64,000 nucleotides of DNA from Mucilaginibacter tolerans (GCF_030519375.1 NZ_JAUMKB010000004.1:62001-126000), one strand, 5' to 3'. Counted from the first letter of the stretch, positions 48,554-57,202 are shown. Translations and numbers: made by a program. Notes: a model not told the origin generated them from the sequence alone.

Positions 48554-48697
48554 GTAAATTGTTAATAAACAGACTGGATTGATTGTTTGTTAATAAATTA
48601 ATTTGACCCTGCCTGCCAATAAGACTACATTTATTGTCACCAATAAGTTAATGTGTCATACGTACATAATATGATTGTCACATTGTCATAGGTACAC
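48554..48697. other. Intergenic spacer with short direct repeats
   Basis: TTGTTAATAAA occurs near 48558 and again near 48590. ATTGTCAC occurs near 48635 and 48674, and TGTCATACGTACAT near 48653 is echoed by TGTCATAGGTACAC near 48684. No gene is visible. The repeats lie just upstream of the trxA promoter and could be protein-binding sites. Confidence 0.5.
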
Positions 48698-48729
48698 TTG
48701 TGGCAAGCAATTTGAATAGTATATATTTG
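48698..48729 (+). promoter_or_regulatory. Candidate trxA promoter
   Basis: TTG at 48698-48700 is followed after 21 bp by TATATTTG (48722-48729), an exact TAnnTTTG box. The leader would be about 20 bases. Confidence 0.65.
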
Positions 48730-48752
48730 TAAATAATTTAAATTTAAAAATC

Positions 48753-49073
48753 ATGGCTTTAGAAATAACTGATGCAAACTTTGAAGAACTAGTTCTCAAA
48801 GCAGATAAACCGGTTTTGGTTGACTTTTGGGCAGAATGGTGCGGTCCGTGTCGCATGGTTGGTCCGGTAGTTGAGGAAATCTCCAAAGAATATAGCGGCA
48901 AGGCTATTGTTGGTAAAGTAAACGTCGACAATAACCCAGGCATATCGATGAAGTTCGGTATCCGCAATATCCCTGCTTTGTTATATTTCAACAAAGGCGA
49001 AATCGTTGACAAACAGATCGGTGCAGTACCAAAATCGATACTTGCCGGTAAGTTAGACAAACAGTTAGCATAA
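48753..49073 (+). CDS. trxA: Thioredoxin
   Basis: The 106-residue protein has a classic thioredoxin fold. VLVDFWAEWCGPCRMVGP holds the redox pair Cys30 and Cys33, and FGIRNIPALLYFNKGE contains the cis-proline (IPAL). It reduces cytoplasmic disulfides, probably including those of the Bcp peroxiredoxin encoded near 59 kb. It has its own promoter and terminator and appears monocistronic. Confidence 0.97.
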   Translation: MALEITDANFEELVLKADKPVLVDFWAEWCGPCRMVGPVVEEISKEYSGKAIVGKVNVDNNPGISMKFGIRNIPALLYFNKGEIVDKQIGAVPKSILAGKLDKQLA

Positions 49074-49091
49074 TATATATTCAACCAGTAT

Positions 49092-49124
49092 AAAAGAGGC
49101 CGTCTCAGACGGCCTCTTTTTTTT
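49092..49124 (+). terminator. Rho-independent terminator after trxA
   Basis: AAAAGAGGCCGTC and GACGGCCTCTTTT form a 13-bp stem with a three-base loop, followed by a run of T. Confidence 0.97.
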
Positions 49125-49347
49125 GTACTCCATCCTCCACCTTCCTCTAAATTTAGAAGGCATCGCACAGGCCTTTGCTTTTTACTTTTGATTTTAAATT
49201 ATAGGCACTACGGGTCAAGCCATTGATGATCCAGGCTGACTTTTCTTATACTGAATTACTAAAAAACATTGTGTTCGTATCTATAATAAATTATCCCATT
49301 CACCAGTTTTTATTTGAATACACCAATCTGTTAACTACATTAGCAGT
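49125..49347. other. Intergenic spacer before the DUF58 gene
   Basis: No gene was recognised in 223 bases. A 10-bp perfect palindrome CTAAATTTAG lies near 49147, next to GGAAGG/CCTTCC-type sequence. TTTG at 49312 followed by TACATTAG is a weak promoter candidate for the DUF58 gene. Confidence 0.4.
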
Positions 49348-50268
49348 ATGCCTAAATTAAGCGATGAACAGGAAATACGCCACCTGGCCAACCTTGAACT
49401 GTTGGCCCGGCAGGTAGTGGAGGGGTTTATAACCGGCTTGCACCAAAGCCCCTTTCATGGGTTTTCTGTCGAGTTTGCTGAGCACCGTCTGTATAACAAT
49501 GGTGAATCGGTAAAAAACATCGACTGGAAGTTGCTGGCGCGAACGGATAAGCTTTTTGTAAAACAGTTTGAAGAGGAAACCAATCTGCGCTGTTACCTGC
49601 TGCTGGATACTTCATCGTCAATGAATTATCCTGAAAAGGGAATGGACAAGCTGCAATTCTCTATTTATGCAGTGGCGTCTTTGGCATATTTGTTCAAAAG
49701 ACAAAGAGATGCATTTGGCTTGTGTCTTTTTTCTGATAAGATAGATTGGATCAGTGCCGCACGGTCAACCTCAAAACACTTGTTTTACCTGTTTGCTGAA
49801 CTGGAGAAAGTTTACAATCAGCCTAAAAAGAACGCCACAACCAATATTACCAGTGTATTACATCATATTGCAGAGGAAGTTCATCAGCGTTCAATGATCA
49901 TCATCTTCAGCGATATGCTGGAGAATAATTACACCGAGGAAAAACTGCAAGCTTTGTTCGCGGCTATTCAGCATCTGAAATATAACAAACATGAGGTGGT
50001 GATATTTAATGTGAACGATCGTCATAAGGAGCTTGAATTTGATTTTGATAATCGCCCGCATCAATTTGTAGACATTGAAAGCGGTGAGGAAATCAAAGTT
50101 CACCCAAATAAGATTCGCGAAGCTTACCGGTCAAATTTGGACAACTACCGTCATCAGTTAGAACTAAAATGTGCGCAGTATCATATAGATCTGGTTGATG
50201 CCAATATCCATGATGGTTATCACAATATTCTGAAAGCTTACCTGGTGAAGCGGAACAGCATGATTTAA
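49348..50268 (+). CDS. DUF58 domain-containing protein
   Basis: The 306-residue protein has the DUF58 signature VEFAEHRLYNNGESVKNIDWK followed by LARTDKLFVKQFEEET. LLLDTSSSMNYPEKG is a von Willebrand A-like DxSxS metal site, and MIIIFSDMLEN follows the fold. DUF58 proteins normally work with a MoxR-type AAA ATPase, which is not adjacent here. It has no membrane segments and is probably cytoplasmic. Its role is not established. Confidence 0.9.
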   Translation: MPKLSDEQEIRHLANLELLARQVVEGFITGLHQSPFHGFSVEFAEHRLYNNGESVKNIDWKLLARTDKLFVKQFEEETNLRCYLLLDTSSSMNYPEKGMDKLQFSIYAVASLAYLFKRQRDAFGLCLFSDKIDWISAARSTSKHLFYLFAELEKVYNQPKKNATTNITSVLHHIAEEVHQRSMIIIFSDMLENNYTEEKLQALFAAIQHLKYNKHEVVIFNVNDRHKELEFDFDNRPHQFVDIESGEEIKVHPNKIREAYRSNLDNYRHQLELKCAQYHIDLVDANIHDGYHNILKAYLVKRNSMI

Positions 50269-50304
50269 GTAACAAATTAAATACAAAGGTTATTGAAACT
50301 GAAT

Positions 50305-50334
50305 TTTGAAAAAGAAAATCAAAATGTAGATTTG
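50305..50334 (+). promoter_or_regulatory. Promoter of the GMC dehydrogenase operon
   Basis: TTTG (50305-50308) is separated by 18 bp from TAGATTTG (50327-50334). Both elements match the Bacteroidota consensus exactly, making this the clearest promoter in the window. The leader is about 40 bases. Confidence 0.8.
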
Positions 50335-50378
50335 TCGACACCAGTTTATACATAATACCTTTTTTAAATACTTATTTA

Positions 50379-52118
50379 ATGGACGATATCCAGATTAAGA
50401 AGCAACCGAAAAAATACGATGCTATTATCGTTGGTTCGGGTGCAGGTGGCGGTATGGCCGCGTATGTTTTAGCTAATGCAGGTTTAAAAGTTTGTTTGCT
50501 TGAGGCAGGTCCAAATTATGACCCCCGCGAAAATTCATCACAATTAAAACAACCTTGGGAATCGCCGCGTCGTGGTGCCAGCACAAAGTTCCGTCCGTTT
50601 GGCGACTTTGATGGTTGCTACTGGGGATGGGAAATTGATGGCGAACCCTACACCCAGAAAGACGGGAGTAACTGGGAATGGTGGCGCGCCCGTATGGTGG
50701 GCGGTCGTACCAATCACTGGGGACGTATCTCACTGCGCTTTGGCCCGAATGACTTTAAACGCCGCAGTATAGATGGGTTGGGTGATGACTGGCCAATTGG
50801 CTACGATGATATAAAACCTTACTACGATAAGATAGATAAGCTGATAGGAGTATTTGGTACCAATGAAGGTTTATATAACGATCCGGATGGTATATTCCTG
50901 CCACCGCCAAAGCCGAGATTACACGAGTTATTTATAAAGAAGGCTGCTGGTAATATCAATATCCCGGTAATCCCTTCACGTTTATCTATATTAACCAAAA
51001 AGATCAATAAAGACCGCGAAGCATGTTTCTACTGCGCACAGTGTGGACGCAGTTGTAAAATTTATGGTGACTTCTCGTCTTCATCAGTATTGGTAAAACC
51101 GGCGGTTGCTACAGGCAATGTCGACCTGGTGGTAAATGCTATGGCCCGCGAAGTGTTAACCAACCGCGACGGTCTGGCGACAGGTGTTTCGTATGTGAAC
51201 AAGGCTGATATGCAAGAGTACCAGGTATTTGGCCGTACGGTGATTTTAGCTGCCAGCGCCTGCGAAAGCGCGAGATTAATGTTGAACTCCAAATCAAGCC
51301 GTTATCCTAATGGTATTGGTAACTCAAGCGGTGTGGTAGGTAAATATCTTCACGATTCTACTGGCGCTGATATGGGCGGTATTATTCCTGCATTGTTTGA
51401 CCGTAAACGCTATAACGAAGATGGCGTAGGCGGTATGCACGTGTATACCCCATGGTGGCTGGATAATAAGAAACTGGATTTTCCTCGTGGTTATCACATC
51501 GAATACGGTGGCGGTTTCGGTATGCCTTTATATGGTTTTAATTGGGATATACAGAACCTGAATGGCGCATATAAAATTCACGGTAAGCAAAAAGAAGCAG
51601 GCGGTTACGGCGCTTCACTGAAAGAAGATTACCGTTACTTCTTTGGTGCGCACGTAGGCATGGCCGGCAGAGGTGAAGGTATTGCCCGCGAGGACAGCTA
51701 TTGCGAAATCGATCCGAATGTGGTAGATAAATATGGCATCCCGGTACTGCGTTTCCATACTAAATGGTCGGATTACGAGATCAATCAGGCTAAGCACATG
51801 AAGGAAACCTTTAAAGAGATATTACACAGCATGGGCGCTGTAATTACCTGGGGGGGAGACGACGGTCCACATAATAACTACGGTTTGCATGCACCTGGCA
51901 ATATCATCCATGAGGCCGGAACGGTACGTATGGGTAACGATGCTAAGAAATCGCCATTAAATAAATATAGCCAGTCGCATGATGTGAAAAACCTGTTCTG
52001 CGTGGATGGCGGACAGTTTGTATCGCAGGCGGATAAGAATATCACCTGGACGATACTGGCGCTCTCCATGCGTGCATCGGAGTATATAGTTGACCAAATG
52101 AAAAAACAAAATATTTAA
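50379..52118 (+). CDS. GMC family oxidoreductase (sugar dehydrogenase large subunit)
   Basis: The 579-residue protein begins with an FAD-binding Rossmann motif, DAIIVGSGAGGGMAAYVL. Near residue 214, EACFYCAQCGRSCKIYG has four closely spaced cysteines, like the iron-sulfur site of FAD-dependent glucose and glucoside 3-dehydrogenases. HEAGTVRMGND and NLFCVDGGQFVSQADKN are C-terminal GMC motifs holding the catalytic His region. It probably oxidises a sugar or sugar derivative and passes electrons outward. The next gene encodes the small subunit type that accompanies such enzymes. Substrate is unknown. Confidence 0.9.
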   Translation: MDDIQIKKQPKKYDAIIVGSGAGGGMAAYVLANAGLKVCLLEAGPNYDPRENSSQLKQPWESPRRGASTKFRPFGDFDGCYWGWEIDGEPYTQKDGSNWEWWRARMVGGRTNHWGRISLRFGPNDFKRRSIDGLGDDWPIGYDDIKPYYDKIDKLIGVFGTNEGLYNDPDGIFLPPPKPRLHELFIKKAAGNINIPVIPSRLSILTKKINKDREACFYCAQCGRSCKIYGDFSSSSVLVKPAVATGNVDLVVNAMAREVLTNRDGLATGVSYVNKADMQEYQVFGRTVILAASACESARLMLNSKSSRYPNGIGNSSGVVGKYLHDSTGADMGGIIPALFDRKRYNEDGVGGMHVYTPWWLDNKKLDFPRGYHIEYGGGFGMPLYGFNWDIQNLNGAYKIHGKQKEAGGYGASLKEDYRYFFGAHVGMAGRGEGIAREDSYCEIDPNVVDKYGIPVLRFHTKWSDYEINQAKHMKETFKEILHSMGAVITWGGDDGPHNNYGLHAPGNIIHEAGTVRMGNDAKKSPLNKYSQSHDVKNLFCVDGGQFVSQADKNITWTILALSMRASEYIVDQMKKQNI

Positions 52119-52128
52119 TTCTGTTATC

Positions 52129-52809
52129 ATGGATAGAAGAGATTCCCTTAAAGCCCTGATCGTTGGTGGTATATCCACATCAGTTTTGCTGGATGCCTGC
52201 AAGCAACCGGCAAAAGAGGGCGCTGAGAATAACGAAAACAAAGATGCTAAAGGTCCGGATGAATCGGACCGTATGGCTGAAGAAAAACTGGTGAATAAAC
52301 AGTTGCGCGAAGCTCCAAAATTTTTCACAGATAATGAAATGGCTACCATTATCATTTTAGGAGATATTATTATTCCTAAAGATGATGTAAGTGGCAGCGC
52401 TTCGGATGCAAAAGTGCCTGATTTTATTGAATTTATAGTGAAGGATATGCCTGAGCACCAAACCCCGATGCGTGGTGGTTTGCGCTGGTTGGATATGCAA
52501 TGCCTGAAACGATATGATAAGGCATTTAAAGATTGCAACCATACCCAGCAAATGGAAATGGTTGATGAGATTGCCTGGCCGAAAAAAGCAAAACCCGAAA
52601 TGCACCAGGGAGTAGCCTTCTTTAACTTGATGCGTAATCTTACAGCTACCGGTTTTTATACCTCCGAGATTGGTGTAAAAGATGTAGGTTACAAAGGCAA
52701 TGCGCCAAACCAATGGAATGGTGTGCCAGATGATGTATTGAAACAATACAATATGGCCTATACCGAAAAGGAGCTGAAAGAGTGCATCAGCTTTGATACT
52801 AAAGCATAA
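52129..52809 (+). CDS. Gluconate 2-dehydrogenase subunit 3 family protein
   Basis: The 226-residue protein starts with a twin-arginine-like signal, MDRRDSLKALIVGG, and has LLDAC at residue 24, a possible lipidation site. After an acidic linker, the domain contains FFTDNEMATIIILGDIIIPKD, FIEFIVKDMPEH and FFNLMRNLTATGFYTSEIG, which match the small subunit of membrane-bound sugar dehydrogenases. It would carry the folded GMC partner to the periplasm through Tat and anchor it. It is 10 bp downstream of the GMC gene, and a strong terminator follows. Confidence 0.9.
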   Translation: MDRRDSLKALIVGGISTSVLLDACKQPAKEGAENNENKDAKGPDESDRMAEEKLVNKQLREAPKFFTDNEMATIIILGDIIIPKDDVSGSASDAKVPDFIEFIVKDMPEHQTPMRGGLRWLDMQCLKRYDKAFKDCNHTQQMEMVDEIAWPKKAKPEMHQGVAFFNLMRNLTATGFYTSEIGVKDVGYKGNAPNQWNGVPDDVLKQYNMAYTEKELKECISFDTKA

Positions 52810-52812
52810 CAT

Positions 52813-52845
52813 AAACGCCCCGTTAACCGGGGCGTTTTCTTTTTG
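52813..52845 (+). terminator. Rho-independent terminator after the dehydrogenase operon
   Basis: AACGCCCC (52814-52821) and GGGGCGTT (52829-52836) form the stem around GTTAACC, followed by TTCTTTTT. Confidence 0.95.
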
Positions 52846-52952
52846 GTGTTATTGTCTTTACAAACCTTCTTCCAATTGTTAATATTTTGAAAATGTTAAC
52901 ATTGTATTTTGTGTAAACACCTATTCATCATCTATCGGTAACATTAACTTAA

Positions 52953-53085
52953 AACGAGAGGAGCACCTTTGCGGCAGTTAAAACGCCGGATATTTCAAAT
53001 CATCGTCTCGTTCTTTATTCCGGCTTTTAAGATCAGTTAATAGTTAGTTATGATGAAGAGAGCTTGCTCTCTTTATTTGTTTCTA
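52953..53085 (+). ncRNA. Candidate structured small RNA
   Basis: The spacer between two convergent genes holds several stems. TTAAAA plus GCCGGA (52978-52990, one bulged C) pair with TCCGGC plus TTTTAA (53019-53030), 12 bp in all. AACGAGA (52953) can alternatively pair with TCTCGTT (53012). AAGAGAGC and GCTCTCTT (53056-53073) form a hairpin followed by TATTTGTTT, terminator-like in the plus direction. CACCTTTG at 52964-52971 is one base from a -7 box. A transcript of about 105 bases is plausible but unproven, and no known RNA family was recognised. Confidence 0.35.
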
Positions 53086-53096
53086 CAAAGTCGTAT

Positions 53097-53414
53097 TCAT
53101 TCTTCGCCGCGTATGCGAAATACCATTCCATTCATGTCTTTCCTTATCCTCAATTGACAAGCGAGGCGGCTGTCCGGTCCGGCATCTGGCAAGGTATCTA
53201 AAAGGTCAAGTTCGGCATCCGATGGATGAAAATATCCCTCAGGTCCTTCCAAAACCTGAACATGGCACGTTGCGCAAAGAGCCATACCTCCGCATGTAGC
53301 AAGTATATGGTGATCTGCTGCTTTTAGAACTTCCATTAAGCTCAGGTTTATATCCTCGGGTATCTCCACAGGTTCACGGTGACCATTCCTGTCCTCTATA
53401 ATTAAAGTTATCAT
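53097..53414 (-). CDS. 2Fe-2S ferredoxin, adrenodoxin type
   Basis: The 105-residue protein has Cys41, Cys47 and Cys50 in ATCGGMALCATCHVQ, and Cys86 in RLACQLRI, the Cx5Cx2C...C pattern of adrenodoxin/ISC-type ferredoxins. It is a small electron carrier. The start is only 2 bp after the stop of the ferredoxin reductase gene on the same strand, so the two form a redox pair. Partner enzymes such as a monooxygenase are not in the window. Confidence 0.93.
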   Translation of the reverse strand: MITLIIEDRNGHREPVEIPEDINLSLMEVLKAADHHILATCGGMALCATCHVQVLEGPEGYFHPSDAELDLLDTLPDAGPDSRLACQLRIRKDMNGMVFRIRGEE

Positions 53415-53416
53415 AA

Positions 53417-54427
53417 TTAAAATGCTGTTACGCCGTAAACTGTAGTATACTTGAAAGTTAGTTTTTGCTCTGGATATACCTGCCTGAAAGCACTTTGGGC
53501 CATCAACGCCGCTTCATGAAATCCGCATAGTATTAGTTTTAACTTACCCGGGTAGGTATTAATATCCCCTATTGCGTATATGCCCGGAACATTGGTAGAA
53601 TAATCGAATGTATTTACCTCTATTGCCGAAAAGTTAATATTTAAGCCCCAATCCGCAATCGGACCCAATTTCGGAGTAAGGCCATAGAGCGGTATTAAAT
53701 GATTGGTCTCAATAATGGATTCTTCGCTATTCCTGTTTAGGATGTTCACTTCCTGCAAATGACCGTTTCCGTTTATGCTGGTGATATGTGATTGCAGTAC
53801 CAGGTTGATCTTTCCCTGCGTTGCCAAACCGAAAACTTTTTCTGCAGAATCAGGAGATCCCCGGAAAGTGTCGCCTCTGTGTACCAATGTTACTTCGGAT
53901 GCAATGTCTGCTAAAAATATGGTCCAGTCTAAGGCGGAATCGCCCCCGCCGGAAAGTACTACTTTTGTATTTCTATAAACTTCCGGATTCTTTATCATGT
54001 AAGCTACGCCTTTTCCTTCGAAGTCTTCCAGCCTGTCTATGGCAGGTTTCCGGGGCTCAAAACAACCCAGGCCACCGGCAATTACCACAGCTTTGCAATG
54101 GACCTCCGTACCATCATTGGTTTCTAAAATAAAGGATGCATCATCTAATTGATGTAATTGTTCAACCCTTTCGCCTAATGAAAATGTGGGTTTAAACGGG
54201 GCAATCTGATCCATCAATCCGTTTACCAATTGTTGCGCGTTAATGCTCGAAAAACCGGGTATATCATAGATCGGCTTCTGAGGATATATTTCAGATAGCT
54301 GGCCGCCAACCTGTGGTAATACGTCGATAAGGTGACAACGCATTTTTAATAAGCCGGCTTCAAAAACAGCAAATAAACCTACAGGGCCAGCGCCTATAAT
54401 GCAGAGATCGGTAGTAATGAGTGCCAT
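53417..54427 (-). CDS. Ferredoxin--NADP+ reductase, thioredoxin-reductase-like type
   Basis: The 336-residue protein starts DLCIIGAGPVGLFAVFEAGL, the FAD-binding motif. VVLSGGGDSALDWTIFLADI is the NADPH-binding motif and GIYAIGDINTYPGKLKLI the C-terminal FAD motif. There is no CxxC redox pair, which separates it from thioredoxin reductase and fits the FNR2/YumC class. It exchanges electrons between NADPH and the ferredoxin encoded just downstream. A LysR gene precedes it by 75 bp. Confidence 0.92.
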   Translation of the reverse strand: MALITTDLCIIGAGPVGLFAVFEAGLLKMRCHLIDVLPQVGGQLSEIYPQKPIYDIPGFSSINAQQLVNGLMDQIAPFKPTFSLGERVEQLHQLDDASFILETNDGTEVHCKAVVIAGGLGCFEPRKPAIDRLEDFEGKGVAYMIKNPEVYRNTKVVLSGGGDSALDWTIFLADIASEVTLVHRGDTFRGSPDSAEKVFGLATQGKINLVLQSHITSINGNGHLQEVNILNRNSEESIIETNHLIPLYGLTPKLGPIADWGLNINFSAIEVNTFDYSTNVPGIYAIGDINTYPGKLKLILCGFHEAALMAQSAFRQVYPEQKLTFKYTTVYGVTAF

Positions 54428-54502
54428 AAATTCTGTATTTGGATAACACTCAAAGGTGACTGCTATTATAACTTAAATCAAATGATAAATAGTAATATGA
54501 GA

Positions 54503-55402
54503 TTACTTTAAGTTATAGTTTGATAGGCAAAAACGTTTGAACAGTTCGATAAGTTTGGTATATTTCCCATGCAACTGGATAAATTCAAAGATTCTGAATA
54601 TCTCTAAACCTTTAATTTCTATAACCGCCAGTTCGTTATATTTCAATTCATTGATCACCGATTGAATAGAAAGAAAAGTTGCAGTTTCTGAATATAGCAG
54701 ATATTCTTTTATAGCAATGCTGCTTTCCAGTTGAATTTCTATTTGCAAATCTTTAGGGTTTATATGCACGTCCGAGAGCGCATTAAATATCACGTCCAAA
54801 GTGCCGGAACCTGCTTCGCGCAAAACAAGGGGGATATTCAGTAATTGCCTCGGGTTTATTTCACCTTTTTTGGCGAGTTGATTATTTGCCCGGGTTACCA
54901 ACACAATTTCGTCTTTAGCAAAGGGCGCATAGGCGATTTGCGGATAGTGTGCGGCGCCTTCAACAATGGCAATGTCAATTTTTTCATCCAAAACCTGCTG
55001 GGTAATATAATCGGTATTGCCTTGTATAAAGGTGAATGAAATAGATGGATAGGTTTGTTTAAATAAAGCCAGTAAACGCGGTAAAATGGTTTGTGCTACA
55101 GTGGTGCTCGAACCAATATGAACTGTGCCTGCTTCAATATTATTTAGCTGGGCGAGTTCGGTTTCAAGATCATTATAGATATGAAAAATTCGCTCTGTAT
55201 ACTGGAGTAATATTTTACCTGCCGTAGTGAGTGTAATAGTACTACCATTGCGTTTAAACAATTGAAGATTTAGCTGATGTTCTAATTCTTTGATGTGCTT
55301 GGTTATCGCAGGTTGGGTAATAAATAGTTCATTCGCAGCTTTTGTAAAACTGAGTTTTTGAGCAACAGTATAAAATACTTTCAGCCTGAAATCAAAAATC
55401 AT
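54503..55402 (-). CDS. LysR family transcriptional regulator
   Basis: The 299-residue protein has an N-terminal winged helix-turn-helix (FYTVAQKLSFTKAANELF, then ITQPAITKHIKELEHQL, residues 9-44). A linker helix and an effector domain follow (VHIGSSTTVAQTILPRLLAL, and VLREAGSGTLDVIFNAL). It is co-directional with the ferredoxin reductase gene, so it may control that pair, but divergent regulation, the more usual LysR arrangement, is not seen. The ligand is unknown; CysB-like and CbbR-like members share this pattern. Confidence 0.93.
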   Translation of the reverse strand: MIFDFRLKVFYTVAQKLSFTKAANELFITQPAITKHIKELEHQLNLQLFKRNGSTITLTTAGKILLQYTERIFHIYNDLETELAQLNNIEAGTVHIGSSTTVAQTILPRLLALFKQTYPSISFTFIQGNTDYITQQVLDEKIDIAIVEGAAHYPQIAYAPFAKDEIVLVTRANNQLAKKGEINPRQLLNIPLVLREAGSGTLDVIFNALSDVHINPKDLQIEIQLESSIAIKEYLLYSETATFLSIQSVINELKYNELAVIEIKGLEIFRIFEFIQLHGKYTKLIELFKRFCLSNYNLK

Positions 55403-55443
55403 CGGTTCTAAGTTAGGCGTTCAAAAAATAAATAATGCAATTA

Positions 55444-56634
55444 TTATCGACTGCAATGATCAATAGCCTCGAGAATTATTTTGCAGGCTTTCCTGATCTC
55501 GCCCGGCGTGATAATCAAAGGCGGAGCGATACGCATAGAATTACTGCAATGCAGGAACCAGTCGACCACCACGCCATTATCAATGCAGCGGTCAATGATC
55601 TTTTTATTCAGTTCGAAATTTTCCAGTTCGACAGCCAGCATCAGCCCTTTGCCACGCACTCCCTTGATGGCAGGATGCACCATCAGCTCGCGGAATAGTT
55701 TCTCTTTAGACTCAACCTGACTAACAAGGTCTTCATTCAACAAAACCTCCAGAGCCGCTAATCCGGCAGCACAGCATACCGGGTGCCCCCCGAATGTGGT
55801 GATATGTCCCAGTATCGGATTTTCTTTAAGTGCCCCCATGATCTGATTGGAGGAGATAAATACCCCGAGAGGCATGCCTCCGCCCAGGGCCTTGGCTAAA
55901 AGCAGTATATCCGGAACTATATCAAAATGCTCAAATGCAAATAGTTTACCTGTACGGCCAAATGCTGCCTGTATTTCGTCCAGTATCAATAGCGTGCCGG
56001 TTTGGGTGCAACGCTTACGTAAGGCTTGCATATAGGCTATATCGGGTACGCGGATACCTGCTTCTCCTTGTAAAGTTTCGATAATCACACAAGCTGTTTC
56101 ATCAGAGATCAGTTCCAGGTCATCGATATTATTAAACCGGATAAAATTGACACCCGGCAATAAGGGACGATAGGCTTGTTTGTATTCTTCATTACCCATC
56201 ACACTCAAAGCGCCATTAGTGCTGCCGTGATAAGAGTTATAGCACGAAACAATCTTGCTGCGGCCAGTGTACCGTTTAGCCAGTTTAAGCGCTCCTTCAA
56301 CGGCTTCGGCTCCCGAGTTTACAAAATAGACTGAACTTAGCTGTGGAGGTAAAACTGATACCAGCTTTTCAGCAAAACGCACCTGGGGTGTTTGCACATA
56401 TTCGCCATAAACCATCAGGTGCATGTACTTATCCAGTTGTTCTTTAATGGCATTGATGACATAGGAATTGCCATGGCCCAGGCTGCTTACTCCAATGCCA
56501 GAGATCAGATCGATATAACGTTTCCCTCCTGTATCATACATATAGATACCTTCGGCACGTTCAAATTCGAGCAGGAGCGGGAAGTCAGTTGTCTGGGCAT
56601 TGTTAGCTAAAAATAGCTGGCGAAGTGTGAGCAT
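55444..56634 (-). CDS. Class III aminotransferase (acetylornithine/aspartate-family)
   Basis: The protein has 396 residues from the ATG at 56634; the frame extends 15 bp upstream to another ATG. YVNSGAEAVEGALKLAKRYT is the PLP phosphate-binding region, LLILDEIQAAFGRTGKLFAFE contains the cofactor Asp, and LLAKALGGGMPLGVFI the Schiff-base lysine. It belongs to the ArgD/GabT group of omega-aminotransferases. No arginine-biosynthesis or GABA genes are adjacent, so the substrate is unclear. It is separated from the upstream gene by a terminator. Confidence 0.9.
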   Translation of the reverse strand: MLTLRQLFLANNAQTTDFPLLLEFERAEGIYMYDTGGKRYIDLISGIGVSSLGHGNSYVINAIKEQLDKYMHLMVYGEYVQTPQVRFAEKLVSVLPPQLSSVYFVNSGAEAVEGALKLAKRYTGRSKIVSCYNSYHGSTNGALSVMGNEEYKQAYRPLLPGVNFIRFNNIDDLELISDETACVIIETLQGEAGIRVPDIAYMQALRKRCTQTGTLLILDEIQAAFGRTGKLFAFEHFDIVPDILLLAKALGGGMPLGVFISSNQIMGALKENPILGHITTFGGHPVCCAAGLAALEVLLNEDLVSQVESKEKLFRELMVHPAIKGVRGKGLMLAVELENFELNKKIIDRCIDNGVVVDWFLHCSNSMRIAPPLIITPGEIRKACKIILEAIDHCSR

Positions 56635-56644
56635 ATGCAAAAAT

Positions 56645-56677
56645 AACAAAGGCTTACGTACTTGAATATGTAAGCCT
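56645..56677 (-). terminator. Terminator of the sigma-factor operon
   Basis: On the minus strand AGGCTTAC and GTAAGCCT form an 8-bp stem around 12 bases, followed by TTGTTATTTTTG. It lies between the last gene of the operon and the aminotransferase gene. Confidence 0.8.
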
Positions 56678-56700
56678 CCACAAATATAGCTTGTTAAATA

Positions 56701-57201
56701 TTATGGGTTGTTCTTTATAGCCTCGCTGCGTTCTGAAAGTTGTTTTATCAGCTCATCATTAAAATCACGCTCGCTTTTGAATATCAAACTCACTTTTTCG
56801 GGGGCGAGTATCTTTAAAAATTCGTCGGTATAATATTTTCTGGTATTTACCAACTCACTTTCATAATACAATTCCCTGTCAATCTGATCTTTTCCGTTGG
56901 GTTGGTCAGGTGAGTTGTTTGCTCTTTTTTTCTGAAGGATTTCCTTGAGGGCCTGCCTGTAACGGCGGTACACCGGCCAAAACCGCTGGCCCTGGTCGGC
57001 ATTCATATTAAGTCTTTTGTTGATATATTCTTCGCGTACCTCTTCTATCCGGTTATTGCCACCGTTTTGCCGGCGCTGTATCACTCGTTCCTGGAAATTT
57101 TGCGGACGCCGGAGCAATGGCCTGACAACCTGCCCGAACGATTTAGTACAAATACCCAAAAACAAAAATATGATAAAGATATGTTTGGCCAGTTTATACA
57201 T
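56701..57201 (-). CDS. Exported protein, Spy/CpxP-like helical pattern
   Basis: The 166-residue protein has a signal peptide (KHIFIIFLFLGICTKSFG, cleavage likely after SFG-Q). The mature part is short, highly charged and predicted helical, with NMNADQGQRFWPVYRRYR and KILAPEKVSLIFKSERDF, which recall the repeated LTxxQ-type helices of Spy/CpxP periplasmic sensors. It follows the repeat protein gene by a single base and is the third gene of the ECF sigma operon. That placement suggests envelope stress sensing, which is inference. Confidence 0.7.
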   Translation of the reverse strand: MYKLAKHIFIIFLFLGICTKSFGQVVRPLLRRPQNFQERVIQRRQNGGNNRIEEVREEYINKRLNMNADQGQRFWPVYRRYRQALKEILQKKRANNSPDQPNGKDQIDRELYYESELVNTRKYYTDEFLKILAPEKVSLIFKSERDFNDELIKQLSERSEAIKNNP

Positions 57202-57202
57202 T

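Noticed and set aside
48686..49168. Minus-strand ORF over trxA
   Set aside because: Antisense to a clear thioredoxin gene and spans its terminator; no recognisable product.
53050..53157. Small plus-strand ORF starting ATGATGAAGAGAGC
   Set aside because: It contains the terminator-like hairpin and runs antisense into the ferredoxin gene; coding is unlikely.
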